Assembly (NCBI RefSeq): GCF_003573695.1 | Contig: NC_039362.1 | Span: forward strand, 176,585,690-176,649,689 | DNA: 64,000 bases | Direction: 5' to 3' | Source of the DNA: Papaver somniferum | Lineage: Eukaryota > Streptophyta > Magnoliopsida > Ranunculales > Papaveraceae | Shown: piece by piece, positions 1 to 10,171 of the stretch | How positions within the stretch are numbered: position 1 is the first letter of the stretch | Layout: each line of letters starts with the position of its first letter | The notes under the pieces: model-generated | Database searches by the model: none | What the model saw: only the letters and a program-made list of their open reading frames with translations | Told to the model about the DNA's origin: nothing | Position numbers and translations under genes: made by a program

Positions 1-3000
1 AGAGCAAAGAAGAAAACAGTGTAGTACTTGTTATTGAATTTCAACTACATCAATCTAAGAATTTTTTTTTTTTTTTACTACATTCTCTAAGCATTTAATA
101 TCATGTCAGCTGCAATCGAATAGAATAACAGATAGAGGATCGAAGAAAACGAAGCTGCTGGCAAGCGATGAAAAACATGAAAACAGATCAGAGGGTTCTG
201 AAATAAATGATGAAGAGTTAGAAAAATTACTGCACGAGAATTAGTAACGGAGCGAAGTAGTTGCAGCTTCTCATACAGTGCTGCTGATCTATGTTGCTCC
301 CTAGAAACCATCTCTTCCTACTCTCTCTTTTGATACTCCTAAGAATTAATTGATCTCTGCTTAGGTTAAGGCAGAGAAAGAGAGAGCTTTGAAGTGGGAT
401 TGCAATATATCTAAAACTCAATTCTACATGATCATATATAACCCTCTCTACCTGCTAGCTAGCTAGGTTTTACCCACATGAGTGTGTACGTCATCAGCAT
501 TCCTGATCAATGACAGAATATTTTTAAATTCTACCGCGCCCTTGCGCATATACGGTGAATAAAAATCTCATCCAATTATATTATCCTTATACCATCCAGA
601 CCTGAAGAGTGTCCGTTACATATACATATCGGCTCCAAAATGTCTCATTTACGTAGTCGTTAAAACCGAAAAACTGCTCTTTCGAACTGAAAATGAATAA
701 TGTACTACTGTTTTTCTGGCCTGAAAATATTGTCCAAAAATGTCTACACTATAGAAATACAGTACATGGTTATGAGAACAGTAGTACTCGTGTATGTATT
801 TTGGCCAAGGATCACGTGATTGAGGATTTGCATTATAAGAAATGAATATGGATGAAAAGAGAGGGAAAGAATAATAATGATATCATGATCAGATGGTAGA
901 GATGAGCATGCTCGTGATCAGTAAGGATGGAGGAGATATAGTAAGTAGTAAGAGCATATAGTGGAATAGTTTAAGATGTGTCCTCCTGGCCTTAAAAACA
1001 TCCATCGATAGCAGCGCACAGATGCGTCAAAAATAGCGTATGGTGTTTAGTTGTGAATGAATCCAAAGCTTTACTCACGGGGGAGAGAATGTTTTTTATT
1101 TTTATTCTAAATTTTGTTTTTCCATTTTTCAAAAATAAAAAATCATTTGGCCGTGAAAATTTTGATTGTGATTGTATGAGTTGTAAAAACAAGTCCATCC
1201 CTCTCTACAGATACCACTGCACATGTGTCATTCTTCTGATTTCTGTATCTTCTTTCCCCTCTTACACAATGATACATCCTTTAAAAAGTTGCACCATGCA
1301 TAATTAAATGAAATAATCTTATAAAGTTGTGGACGAATGTTATTTGATTTTACAATCAACGAATAAAATGAGGTTATATATACTGCTTGCTAGTGTATCT
1401 ATTTTATTTTCGTTCGTTCACATGGTCTGCAGCATCGGTCGCTATTCAATCGAATTGGTTGTATCATATTTTGTATTCATGGTCATTAAAGAAAGAGAAG
1501 AAAAAGTTTGAGGGTGTGATTCTTCTTGTGATATTTGCATGGCTTGGGTTCAATATATGGGAGTGAGGGTTTCTCAGCTTTCATTCCAGAGAGTTGTCTC
1601 CATTGCAGAGAGACAAATTCATGTACCCACCTATTCACATGTGTGCAACATCTTCTTCTACTCTCTTCTTCTTACTACTACTACCCTCTTACAGCAGCAA
1701 CTTAATCATTACAGCACAACAATCTATACCCCATACATATATCCCTGCTCACCCTTTTGTCTGCTCTTGCCTAATCTCTCTCTACACGCATGTCTTCTGC
1801 TTTGCATATTCATATTAATCCAAATATTCTCCCACTTTTGTTATGTTTGTGTTCTTCTCCATATGGTAAGGTAATCTTAGCTAATCCGGTCATCCTCATT
1901 TGATGATCATGATAAGATAATAACGAATCACATGTATCGTGCATGCGCATGTCGAACCTAACCTATAGGTGGGGGATATATCAAACTGTCAAGGTTTCTA
2001 CAGTATATACACATATTGTTGTTCAGGATTCGGCGTTCAGGGTTGGACATACCTGTACAAATTTGAGTGATTTATAGAGTTTCCAAGATAAATGGGAGGC
2101 GACCTTAATTACATTGAAAGGATGCCAAAGAGAATTATAAACGCCTTTCGACGGAGAAAATACGTGAAAATAAGGCGGTATTGCCTGGCCCTCTAAGATG
2201 ATGCATACAGGTATACAGTGATTGATATGTTTGTTTTAACTTGGGAGTTTATTTGTTTTCTTGTTGTGAAATTATTCCAAGGCTAACAATTTGCATACTT
2301 AAAATCAAAACATCATATTTCTCTGTTTTGTCATTTGAAGGTGTGATTGGATATATGCCTATCAGTATTATATATAGATATTCAAAATGTTATCACAAAC
2401 AGAAGATAGAAATTAAAAAACAAACCAATAATTCATAACATGCAAACTGATACACTGTATACTGTAATTTATTATTGTTGAATTTTTAACCTTTAGTTTA
2501 TGTTTTGATTAGGAGCTAATTAGCCGTTCTCGTGATTAGTAGATTGATTAGAATCTTTTTATCTTTTAACTATGCATTTTCTTCAATCTCAATACCATAA
2601 AAACAAATGAACAGGCAATTTCAATTGCATGCTAGCCTGTTAATTATATACTGATAATGCATGGAGTGCTAATCTTTTTTAACTTACTTCATGTCGGTAT
2701 ATACCCACGTATTTTTTAACTAGTGTAAATTACAAAAATGAAAATAAACGATCAAACAAAATAAGCAAACTTATCCTTTTTGTTCGATCGAAAAGAAAGA
2801 AAAAAAAACAACACAACCAACAAATTCAAACAGCTCAAACTGATAGTTATAATAATAAATACTAACGAACGACGGGTCGCATGCTTACATTGTCACGAAT
2901 AATACTAAACTAGATGAAATAATGCCTCTCGTGACAATATAAAACACCCCATTCCACGAAACTTACTTACCACTGCTGATTTGCGCTTTCGAATTATGAC

Positions 3001-3527
3001 ATTCACCCCGGTCCGGACGGATTAATCATGGCTATTGTGAGGGTTCATACAAAATAAAAATATCATTATTTTCCCTTCAAATGAGCAAATAATCAATGAA
3101 AACTGCTGTGTACGTATACATATACCTAGAGAGACAGAGATTAGTCATAGGGTCTTCTTGTGACTGATGCAAAAATATTATCACGTGAGTTTGCAACACA
3201 GGGAAGTACATATTCACATGCAAATGTATGGTTTCTCATCAAATGGAACAAAAAAATATTAATCAAAGGGTTAAGAGTAAGCCATTTTGTTTTGCATGTA
3301 GAGATATAAATGTATTTTGCGTGTATCGATCAAGAATCTTGAGAGTGGTAACACATATCAAAAAAAACAGACAAAAAATCATATGCATATTTTGGGTTCA
3401 GTCCAGTACAAATTCCTTGTTCATTCATACGCATGGCTTCATTTAATTAACTGTACTATACAAGAACAAAGTGAAATTTGTTTTCTAGAAATCATGCAAC
3501 TGTTCACATTTCAATTAAATGTTGATG
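1..3527. other. Intergenic DNA, no gene recognised
   Basis: AT-rich sequence with only short ORFs (at most about 110 codons) of low complexity, none resembling a known family. A pyrimidine-rich stretch around 1640-1860 and short poly-A/T runs are visible. I see no tRNA, rRNA or inverted-repeat element here. The region could hold promoters or UTRs of genes outside the window, but nothing in it supports a specific call. Confidence 0.6.
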
Positions 3528-3580
3528 ATGCCTTTTCCACCTTTTGGCTAAGATCAAGTTTAGTATCCGTTCTTCTGATA
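3528..3580 (+). pseudogene. U2 snRNA-like 5' fragment
   Basis: The stretch resembles the first ~45 nt of plant U2 snRNA. It has the cap-proximal ATGCCTTT (ATACCTTT in U2), then CCTTTTGGCTAAGATCAAGT followed by TTAGTATCCGTTCTT, in the right order and spacing. The branch-point-pairing GTAGTA is changed to TTAGTA, and similarity fades after about 3575, so the Sm site and the 3' stem-loops are absent. No upstream sequence element (RTCCCACATCG type) or properly spaced TATA box is seen upstream. I infer a truncated U2 retrocopy or pseudogene; a functional snRNA is very unlikely. Confidence 0.6.
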
Positions 3581-3599
3581 CTAATGCTTGTCCCCTCAA

Positions 3600-5253
3600 C
3601 TGAATCTAATGCTTTCTCAAGTATAAGGTTATCATTTTATCCCTTGCACATACTTAAATTTACTTTAGGCTTACCCCCTAAATCAGATAAATATTTTATT
3701 TTTGCCGCCTTTTACCTAGAATCCTGGCTTCTCAAGTGCGTGCAAATTACTCGGTATTATCCAGGATGAATTATTGTCCTATGATCGTTTGTAAATAGAT
3801 AGGATTGGGCTAATCTGTGTATTTATCTGTCTGCCCAGCCCTCTCTCTCTCTAGATATCCCACCAATTGATTTTGACGTAAGGCAATCATAATAACAACA
3901 GTAGTAGTATGTACCATCTATCTATCTATTCAAGTTCACGGGCTCAAAATTTCATGGAAGTGTATCTCCTCAGTACTAGCTAATTACCATTACTATACCA
4001 CATGATATCCAATTTATCTATTTAGACCCCACATATTTTCGATTGCAACCGAGTTTAGAAAGTGTTTTATCTATCACCTATACAACCCCCACAAAATAGG
4101 AACAAGATGAATGATGCAGGGTGATCTCTACATTTTAGAATGAAACCAACTTAGAACAACCAGTTGAACCAGTTGCCCCAGGGGGTTAGACAGAATTAGT
4201 ACATAAATCAGGAACTTTAGGCCCTCTCACTTTCACCCGAACCTCCTACCCTTCATTTGAGGCAAAGAAAGTCCCTGTCTTTAGAAAAGTCAGTCACTAA
4301 GTTCCTGGACGGCCTGAAATCCCCGAGGGTACAGACCTAATCTAGACTGATATACACTGATAAGGAAATTCTAAAGGTGCTTTTGAAGGCAAACTCTCAA
4401 ACTTGAGGACAGTAATACGCGGTACATTTTTTAAAAAGAGAAAAATCTGTCATGATTTGTGACCAACTGCTTCTAAGCTACAAGAATTTGTTTAGCAGGT
4501 AGAGATTTCTCCGAAAATATGATTGGGTTGGAGAAAATTTCTCATACTCATACATCAAAAATAGCTAAAAGGAATAACCAAGAAACAGTAACCCTACTAA
4601 TAATATTCCTTTCCACATAATGTGCTTGAAAAGAAAGGTTATCAGACCCATCCATCATCTCATACAAACAAAGACAGCAAATTAGGTTTTGTCCACAAAT
4701 TAGGTTTTGTCTATTCCTAATTGTTTTGCCTAACTCTGTGCTTCTAATTAGAGAAAAATACAACTGGCCAACTCATAATAATAGTAGTACTTTGTTTTGA
4801 TGCTACTCTCTGATCATTACTTGGAATTATCTAGCCATGTTTTATCTTCCTCTGTTTTTTTTACTGATCTCCCATTTGATTGAATGTGTCATGAACTTAC
4901 GGATAAGAAACATTTGAAGAAATACAAAAATTTGTCACTAACCTCTAATGATCTAACACCGCTAAATTATTTGATTTGACAAATGCGTAGTCATGTGGTT
5001 GCTAGTTCTAGCCTTTGCTCCCATAGGTCAGCATTTCGCAACCCTTCAGGCCTCAGGGCCAATGGGGATAAACACCCTATCTATACAGGACACCGTATGG
5101 ACTGTTCAAGTTAATACACACACCAAAGAGCTATCAAAAATTATTATACAGACATTGAAATGGTGTAAGATACAACATACCTGCAGGCTGATAAGCATAG
5201 CCAAAGCTTAGCACAATATTAGCGCTAAAACCCTCGGCTCTACGGTCCACGTC
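3600..5253. other. Intergenic DNA and probable 3' flank of the PPR gene
   Basis: No ORF of substance is present. The stretch next to 5254 lies downstream of the minus-strand PPR gene and must include its 3' UTR, but I cannot place a polyadenylation site with confidence. 3840-3852 is a short CT repeat. Confidence 0.5.
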
Positions 5254-7554
5254 TCATTCTGTCTCTAGCAGTCCGTATCTCAACTGTGGTGCATAACCCA
5301 TGGCTTTCATCTTTGTCTTCAAATCTTCTAACTTGGAATATATCTTCTCTTTTTGTGGGTGTTTCTGGTCTCCTGAAAAGAACTTATGAACCGTGCCTCC
5401 AACAGAAACCCAACTAAACCCAGGTTCCTTCTTCACACCTCTGTCTCTCATTACATTTCTCAAAGTTAACCCATCTTCTAAACTACCTTTTTCAAGGTAA
5501 GTGTTTGATAGAAGTACATATGTTGCCGAAAAATCAGGCCTGACAGAGAGAATTTCCTTGGCAGCTTTCTCTCCCAACTTAACATCTCCATGGACTCTGC
5601 AAGCACCCAACAATGTTTGCCAAACCATATCAGTTGGCTCCATAGGCATTTTCTTTATAAATTCTTGTGCATCATCAAGACGACCCACACGCCCTAAAAG
5701 ATCAACCACACAAGCATAATGTTCCATCTCTGGCACAACTCCGAATCTTTTCTCCATCGAATGGAAGTACTGGAGACCTTCATCTACCATTCCTCCATGA
5801 CTACAAGCAAACAGAACAGATAAAAGGGTAACTGCATTAGCCTTGATACCTAATTCATCCATTCTATTAAATGTCTGAACTGCTTTGTTTGCAAAACCAT
5901 GCTGAGCATAACCTGATATTATCGCCGTCCATGAAACCACATCTGGGGACTTCAATTTGAAGATCCCCTCAAAAACATTCTCCGCATCAATTATACTACC
6001 ACATTTTGCATACATGTCAATCAAAGCACTTTCAACGCATTCATAAGTGTCCAATCCCGCCTTACAGAGGAATCCATGGACTTGTCGACCAGACTCGAGC
6101 AAACAAAGACTGCTAATACCAACAAGAACACTGGCACAGGTGAATTGGTTCGGTGTAAAGCCTGATTCTCTCATCTGCGAGAAGGAACTTATTGCCTTCT
6201 CCACCTCCACTGAATTTGTAGCATAAGCAGTCACCATTGTAGTCCAAGACACCAAATCCCGTTCTTCCATTTTCTCAAAAACCCTTCTTGCATCATCAAG
6301 AGACCCACACTTGGAATAAGCATCTATAAGTGCATTGCTCACACTTATAAATCTTGAATCATATCCAAATTTCACGATCATGGCATGAACTTCCTTCCCA
6401 AACTGCAAACATTTCGAAGCCGCGATTGCATTGAGTACACTAGCAAAAGTAAAAACATCTAACTTTACATTAGTTAAACACATCTGCTCAAGCATCTCAA
6501 ATGCTTTCTTACTATACCCACCCTGTGAATAGCCTGAAATCATTGCATTCCAAGGCACATTCTCTCTACAGTCGGCAAAATTCATAGCAAACACCAATCT
6601 AGCATCATCTAAGCACCCACATTTCGAGTACATATCAATAAGTGCAGTCCCGACAAGACCATTAGACTCTAGGCCCAATTCTTTAACGTAATTGTGAACT
6701 GCTCTGCCCTTGCTAACATCAGCCAATTTCCCAACTGCCTTTAAAACACTGGCGAACGTGTACATATTTGGAGTGAAGCCTTCTTTCTTCATTTTGATAA
6801 ACTGATCAAACGCCTCAAGGTTAAGATCTCCGGACACATATCCAGATATCATAGCATTCCACGAAACTTGGTTATGTTCACACATACCATTAAACACACG
6901 CACTGATTCCTCAATTTCACCACACTTTGCATACATATTAAGAAGAGAAGTATTGAGAATAACTTGCTCAGAAAACCCACTTTTAACAATCTGGGCATGC
7001 GCCATTTTACCCAACTCAACATCTTTCAACCCAATACACGCCTGTAACAAAGCCGAGTACGCGAATTTATCCGGAAAAACTCCATAGCCCACCATCTCAC
7101 AAAAGTACTTAAAACCTTCCATAAACAACCCATTCTCCGTGGACCCAACAATCATTACAGTCCAGGAAAACACATTTCTTTCAGACATTTGATCAAACAG
7201 TTTAAGAGCAGTATCAAATTCAGAACATTTTGAGTACATATGAATAAGATGATTGATAAGAATAACCTTTTTTCTTTCATCAAAACAAGATTTAATCAGT
7301 AACCCATGAACTGATTTTCCATCTTTAATGAACCCTTTTTTTGCACAATTGCGTAGAAGATCAACCAAATCTTGAATTTGAAGTTCTGGGTGAGCTTCAG
7401 ATGTTGTAATTGGTGACAAATTAGAGCTCTTTATTTGATGAGATTTCTGGGTTAATGGAAAATTTAATTTGGGATTTGAGAATGTTTGACTTGAAGATTG
7501 GTGTTGAAACAAAGGATTAGTAGTTGAGAAATTGGGCGCGTAAATAACAGCCAT
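5254..7554 (-). CDS. PLS-class PPR protein, E+ subclass, organelle-targeted
   Basis: An uninterrupted, intronless reading frame of 766 codons, as usual for plant PPR genes. Residues 1-60 are rich in Ser, Thr, Asn and Gln and poor in acidic residues, which fits a plastid or mitochondrial transit peptide. From about residue 62 to 650 there are tandem P, L and S motifs. Diagnostic strings recur, such as LIDMYSKCG, LLNMYAKCG, WNAMISGY and ASVL. From about 650 come the E region (GACRVHGDVKLGEKAA, YVLLSN) and an E+ region (GFSW, VHKFFSGDQKHP, IYSKLEDL). The frame stops at the point where a DYW deaminase would begin, so this is an E+ protein. Members of this subclass choose C-to-U editing sites in organelle RNA and recruit a separate deaminase-bearing PPR protein; that role here is inferred from the family. 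It is the only clearly intact gene in the window. The start at 7554 is the first Met and has a plausible transit peptide behind it. Confidence 0.95.
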   Translation of the reverse strand: MAVIYAPNFSTTNPLFQHQSSSQTFSNPKLNFPLTQKSHQIKSSNLSPITTSEAHPELQIQDLVDLLRNCAKKGFIKDGKSVHGLLIKSCFDERKKVILINHLIHMYSKCSEFDTALKLFDQMSERNVFSWTVMIVGSTENGLFMEGFKYFCEMVGYGVFPDKFAYSALLQACIGLKDVELGKMAHAQIVKSGFSEQVILNTSLLNMYAKCGEIEESVRVFNGMCEHNQVSWNAMISGYVSGDLNLEAFDQFIKMKKEGFTPNMYTFASVLKAVGKLADVSKGRAVHNYVKELGLESNGLVGTALIDMYSKCGCLDDARLVFAMNFADCRENVPWNAMISGYSQGGYSKKAFEMLEQMCLTNVKLDVFTFASVLNAIAASKCLQFGKEVHAMIVKFGYDSRFISVSNALIDAYSKCGSLDDARRVFEKMEERDLVSWTTMVTAYATNSVEVEKAISSFSQMRESGFTPNQFTCASVLVGISSLCLLESGRQVHGFLCKAGLDTYECVESALIDMYAKCGSIIDAENVFEGIFKLKSPDVVSWTAIISGYAQHGFANKAVQTFNRMDELGIKANAVTLLSVLFACSHGGMVDEGLQYFHSMEKRFGVVPEMEHYACVVDLLGRVGRLDDAQEFIKKMPMEPTDMVWQTLLGACRVHGDVKLGEKAAKEILSVRPDFSATYVLLSNTYLEKGSLEDGLTLRNVMRDRGVKKEPGFSWVSVGGTVHKFFSGDQKHPQKEKIYSKLEDLKTKMKAMGYAPQLRYGLLETE

Positions 7555-7769
7555 GACTGGCCGTTAAGGTAGTTAGCTTTGAGGTAGAATTGGATTGGAT
7601 ATTATCTGATCATAATCGGGTGTGAATATCCGCTCGGGTATGGATCAGATACAACTATGGGTAATGTACCTGAGTAAACCAAGATGTTTGCTGAAGCGAG
7701 CAACACTGCCAGTTTACTGGGCAGGGGTGGAGTGGAGATAGAATTCGGGACCAGGAGTGGCTTAGAAAA
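7555..7769 (-). promoter_or_regulatory. Proximal upstream region of the PPR gene
   Basis: About 215 bp lie between the PPR start codon and the first inverted end of the neighbouring motif-rich element. It must contain the 5' UTR and core promoter of the PPR gene. I see no strong TATA box. The short space means that element (7770-9213) occupies the distal promoter. Confidence 0.35.
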
Positions 7770-9213
7770 GAATGATTTTTTAGGCACCATGGTTTTTTTG
7801 GGGATCATGATCTTATTAGGCCACCTTCCCTATAATTATAAGGGATGTACTAGAATATTTAAATGACTAACCTACCCTTAACCTAATTTAATTTAAAACC
7901 AACACAATAACCACCTCTATATATATATATATATATATAACCACCACCTCCTCTCACCACCACCTCCCACCACCGCCGATTACCACCACCATCACCAACC
8001 ACCGATTACCACCACCACCACCGCCGCCGATTACCACCACCACCACCTCCAATTATCACCACCAACAACCACCGATTACCACCACCACCTCCGATTACCA
8101 CCACCACCACTATATATATATATAACTTAATTTAAAATATTAACAAAGATATTCTCACAAACCCATTACTTGTCATTCGTTTTTGGTTGAATAAATGAGA
8201 ACTAATCATCAAAATGAGTTGAAAATGGAAGTTGCAGAGAGGTTTAATGGAGTTTTTTTTCAGTAAAAAGTTTGGTTATCACAAATTATTTTTTTCTTAA
8301 CCGAACTCAAAGTTCGGTTGATTCGCAAAAAAAAATACTTTTAACCGAACTCCTTGTATAAGTTCGGTTCGTTCGCAAGATTATTAAGTTTTCTTTGTAA
8401 CCGAACTCTACCTATAAGCCCAGTTCGGTTGATTCGCAAAATATATTGAAATTTGCGAACCAACCGAACTTCTAACACTAGGTTACTTTTAACCTGAAGT
8501 TCGGTTGGGAACTTGGTTGCGTTGAAGTTTGCGAACTAACCGAACACACAAGATGTACTCAAATAAATTGTCAAGTTCAAAGTTCGGTTACCTACCATTT
8601 TATCCTAGGTAACCGAACATTGCACTGTACGACCAAAACCTCCATTAACGAGCGAGTTCGGTAACCTGCGTGTTTGGAAAACGTAACCGAACTACACTTT
8701 CAGGTGTGTTCGGTTACATGTTCTTGACATATGGTAACCGAACTACACTTTCAGATGTGTTCGGTTACATGTTGTTGATATATGGTTAACCGAACTGGCC
8801 CAAATTTACATACAAAAATTCATTTTTTTGAAAGTTTGGAGCAATTCAACCAACATTATCTAAGTTTGAAGCATACCTGGGTACCCAAATACCCTGCCTC
8901 CGGTTTTGGTTGGTAAAATCCATCGTTTTTCATGTTTTCCTTCTTCATCTTCTCTAACTCTACTCTCTCAATAATTCTACTTCTTTAAAAAAAAAACTCA
9001 TCTGATTTTTTAATCTCACTAATTATCTTTAACTTAATCATCTCACTAATTGTTGCACTAACTATTATTAACACTAGCTAATCATCACCCAAAATTAATC
9101 AGAAGGGTAATTTAGGTATTAATATAAATATCTAGATAAGGGGTGACCTAGATTTACTTCTAATTTCTTTACCCAAAATAAAACCATGGTCCCCAAAAAA
9201 TCGTTCTTACAAA
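7770..9213. mobile_element. Non-autonomous DNA element with inverted ends and AACCGAAC motifs
   Basis: The ends are inverted copies. The left end has AAGAATGATTTTTT then CACCATGGTTTT. The reverse complement of the right end has AAGAACGATTTTTT then GACCATGGTTTT. The interior is non-coding: a TA repeat and a CCACCA-rich low-complexity block (7918-8124), then about 15 copies of AACCGAAC or its complement GTTCGGTT between 8296 and 8795. Dense subterminal-type motifs and inverted ends fit a non-autonomous DNA transposon. I could not find a convincing target-site duplication, so superfamily and exact ends are open. Confidence 0.5.
7918..8124. repeat. TA microsatellite and CCACCA-rich low-complexity block
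   Basis: A (TA)n run at about 7918-7938 and another at 8111-8124 bracket a degenerate array of ACCACC, CCGCCG and GATTACCACC units. No reading frame of length runs through it, so a proline/threonine-rich protein is not supported. Confidence 0.8.
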
Positions 9214-10171
9214 AATTTTTGCATACTTATAATTTTTTACCCTGGTTTGATAACAATTTCAACTGGGCTTGCATTGGAATGGGCTAAGCTCCTCTACCTA
9301 TTTTTGAAAAAGATTCAAATTTCGGGGCGGCTTAAGCCATCCCAAATCTGGCTGTAGATCCGTTCGTATTATTAGTGAGGGTGCAAAATCCTTCATATCA
9401 ATTTTGGCACCCTCCGCAGTAAACTGAGACCCCTATATGGCCATGCATGAGACCAACATCTCCGAAATATTTCAGAATCGATTTGGACACGTAAACATTA
9501 TGAAAATATTTTTTTTGAGCTAACTAAGCTAGAAGCGCAACTATATAATACATATGTTTCAAGCTGTCTATAACTCTTATTACAGGTGCCTGATTTTTTG
9601 AATAAAACGAATATCTGATCTCAGCACTATCAAAATTATTCATCATAAAAACCGTTTACTGAGAGGTAGCTCATTATCTTACGTGACCTTCAAAATTTCT
9701 CTGGGAAAGGTTCAGAATTATGGCTTGTTCAGGATTATAACCTAGCCGAGATTTTTTTTATGGTTGGTCTTTTCATGAGTCATGGATGTAATTAAGTGAT
9801 CTTGTACGACTTACCTTGAAAGTTCAGATTACGGCTTGGTTTTTCTATGTTTCTGGGCCATAAATCTGCAACTGCATTGAGTTAATGCGTTGAGTTTTTT
9901 GAGGAACGGCTAGTTGTTTCAAAACTAACCTTTGGGTCATTCTTTGCTATAAATGACCATTCAACTCCAAGGATTTTGTGCAAAAAACACTCTCCAAACA
10001 CTCTCCCTCTCTCTCACACAAACTTACAACCTCTAATTGTTGCAAAAAAAAGGAAGAAACGTGGTTACTCCCTACGCCACTCAAGAAGATATGCAAATCG
10101 TAAGAGAAACGCTCACGGTGAGAAAGCATAAAGAATATCAAGGCATTAACGTGGGCGAAAATGATGATTCT
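9214..10171. other. Intergenic DNA, no gene recognised
   Basis: No family-level match is visible. A TATA-like CTATAAATGACC at about 9947 followed by a pyrimidine-rich stretch looks like an old promoter or LTR fragment, but there is no partner copy in the window to confirm this. Confidence 0.4.

Noticed and set aside
1530..1660. Possible microRNA precursor (CTCCATTGCAGAGAGAC word)
   Set aside because: No complementary arm forms a convincing hairpin and the word matches no conserved plant microRNA that I know.
1539..1874. 111-codon plus-strand ORF
   Set aside because: Low-complexity, Leu/Cys/Tyr-rich translation of a pyrimidine-rich stretch; no start context, family motif or intron pattern supports a gene.
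3317..3769. 150-codon plus-strand ORF around the U2-like fragment
   Set aside because: Its middle is the translated U2-like RNA sequence, and the rest matches no family; an accidental open frame.
7940..8110. CCACCA-rich block as a proline-rich or extensin-like gene
   Set aside because: No open frame of useful length, and it sits between TA microsatellites inside a non-coding element.
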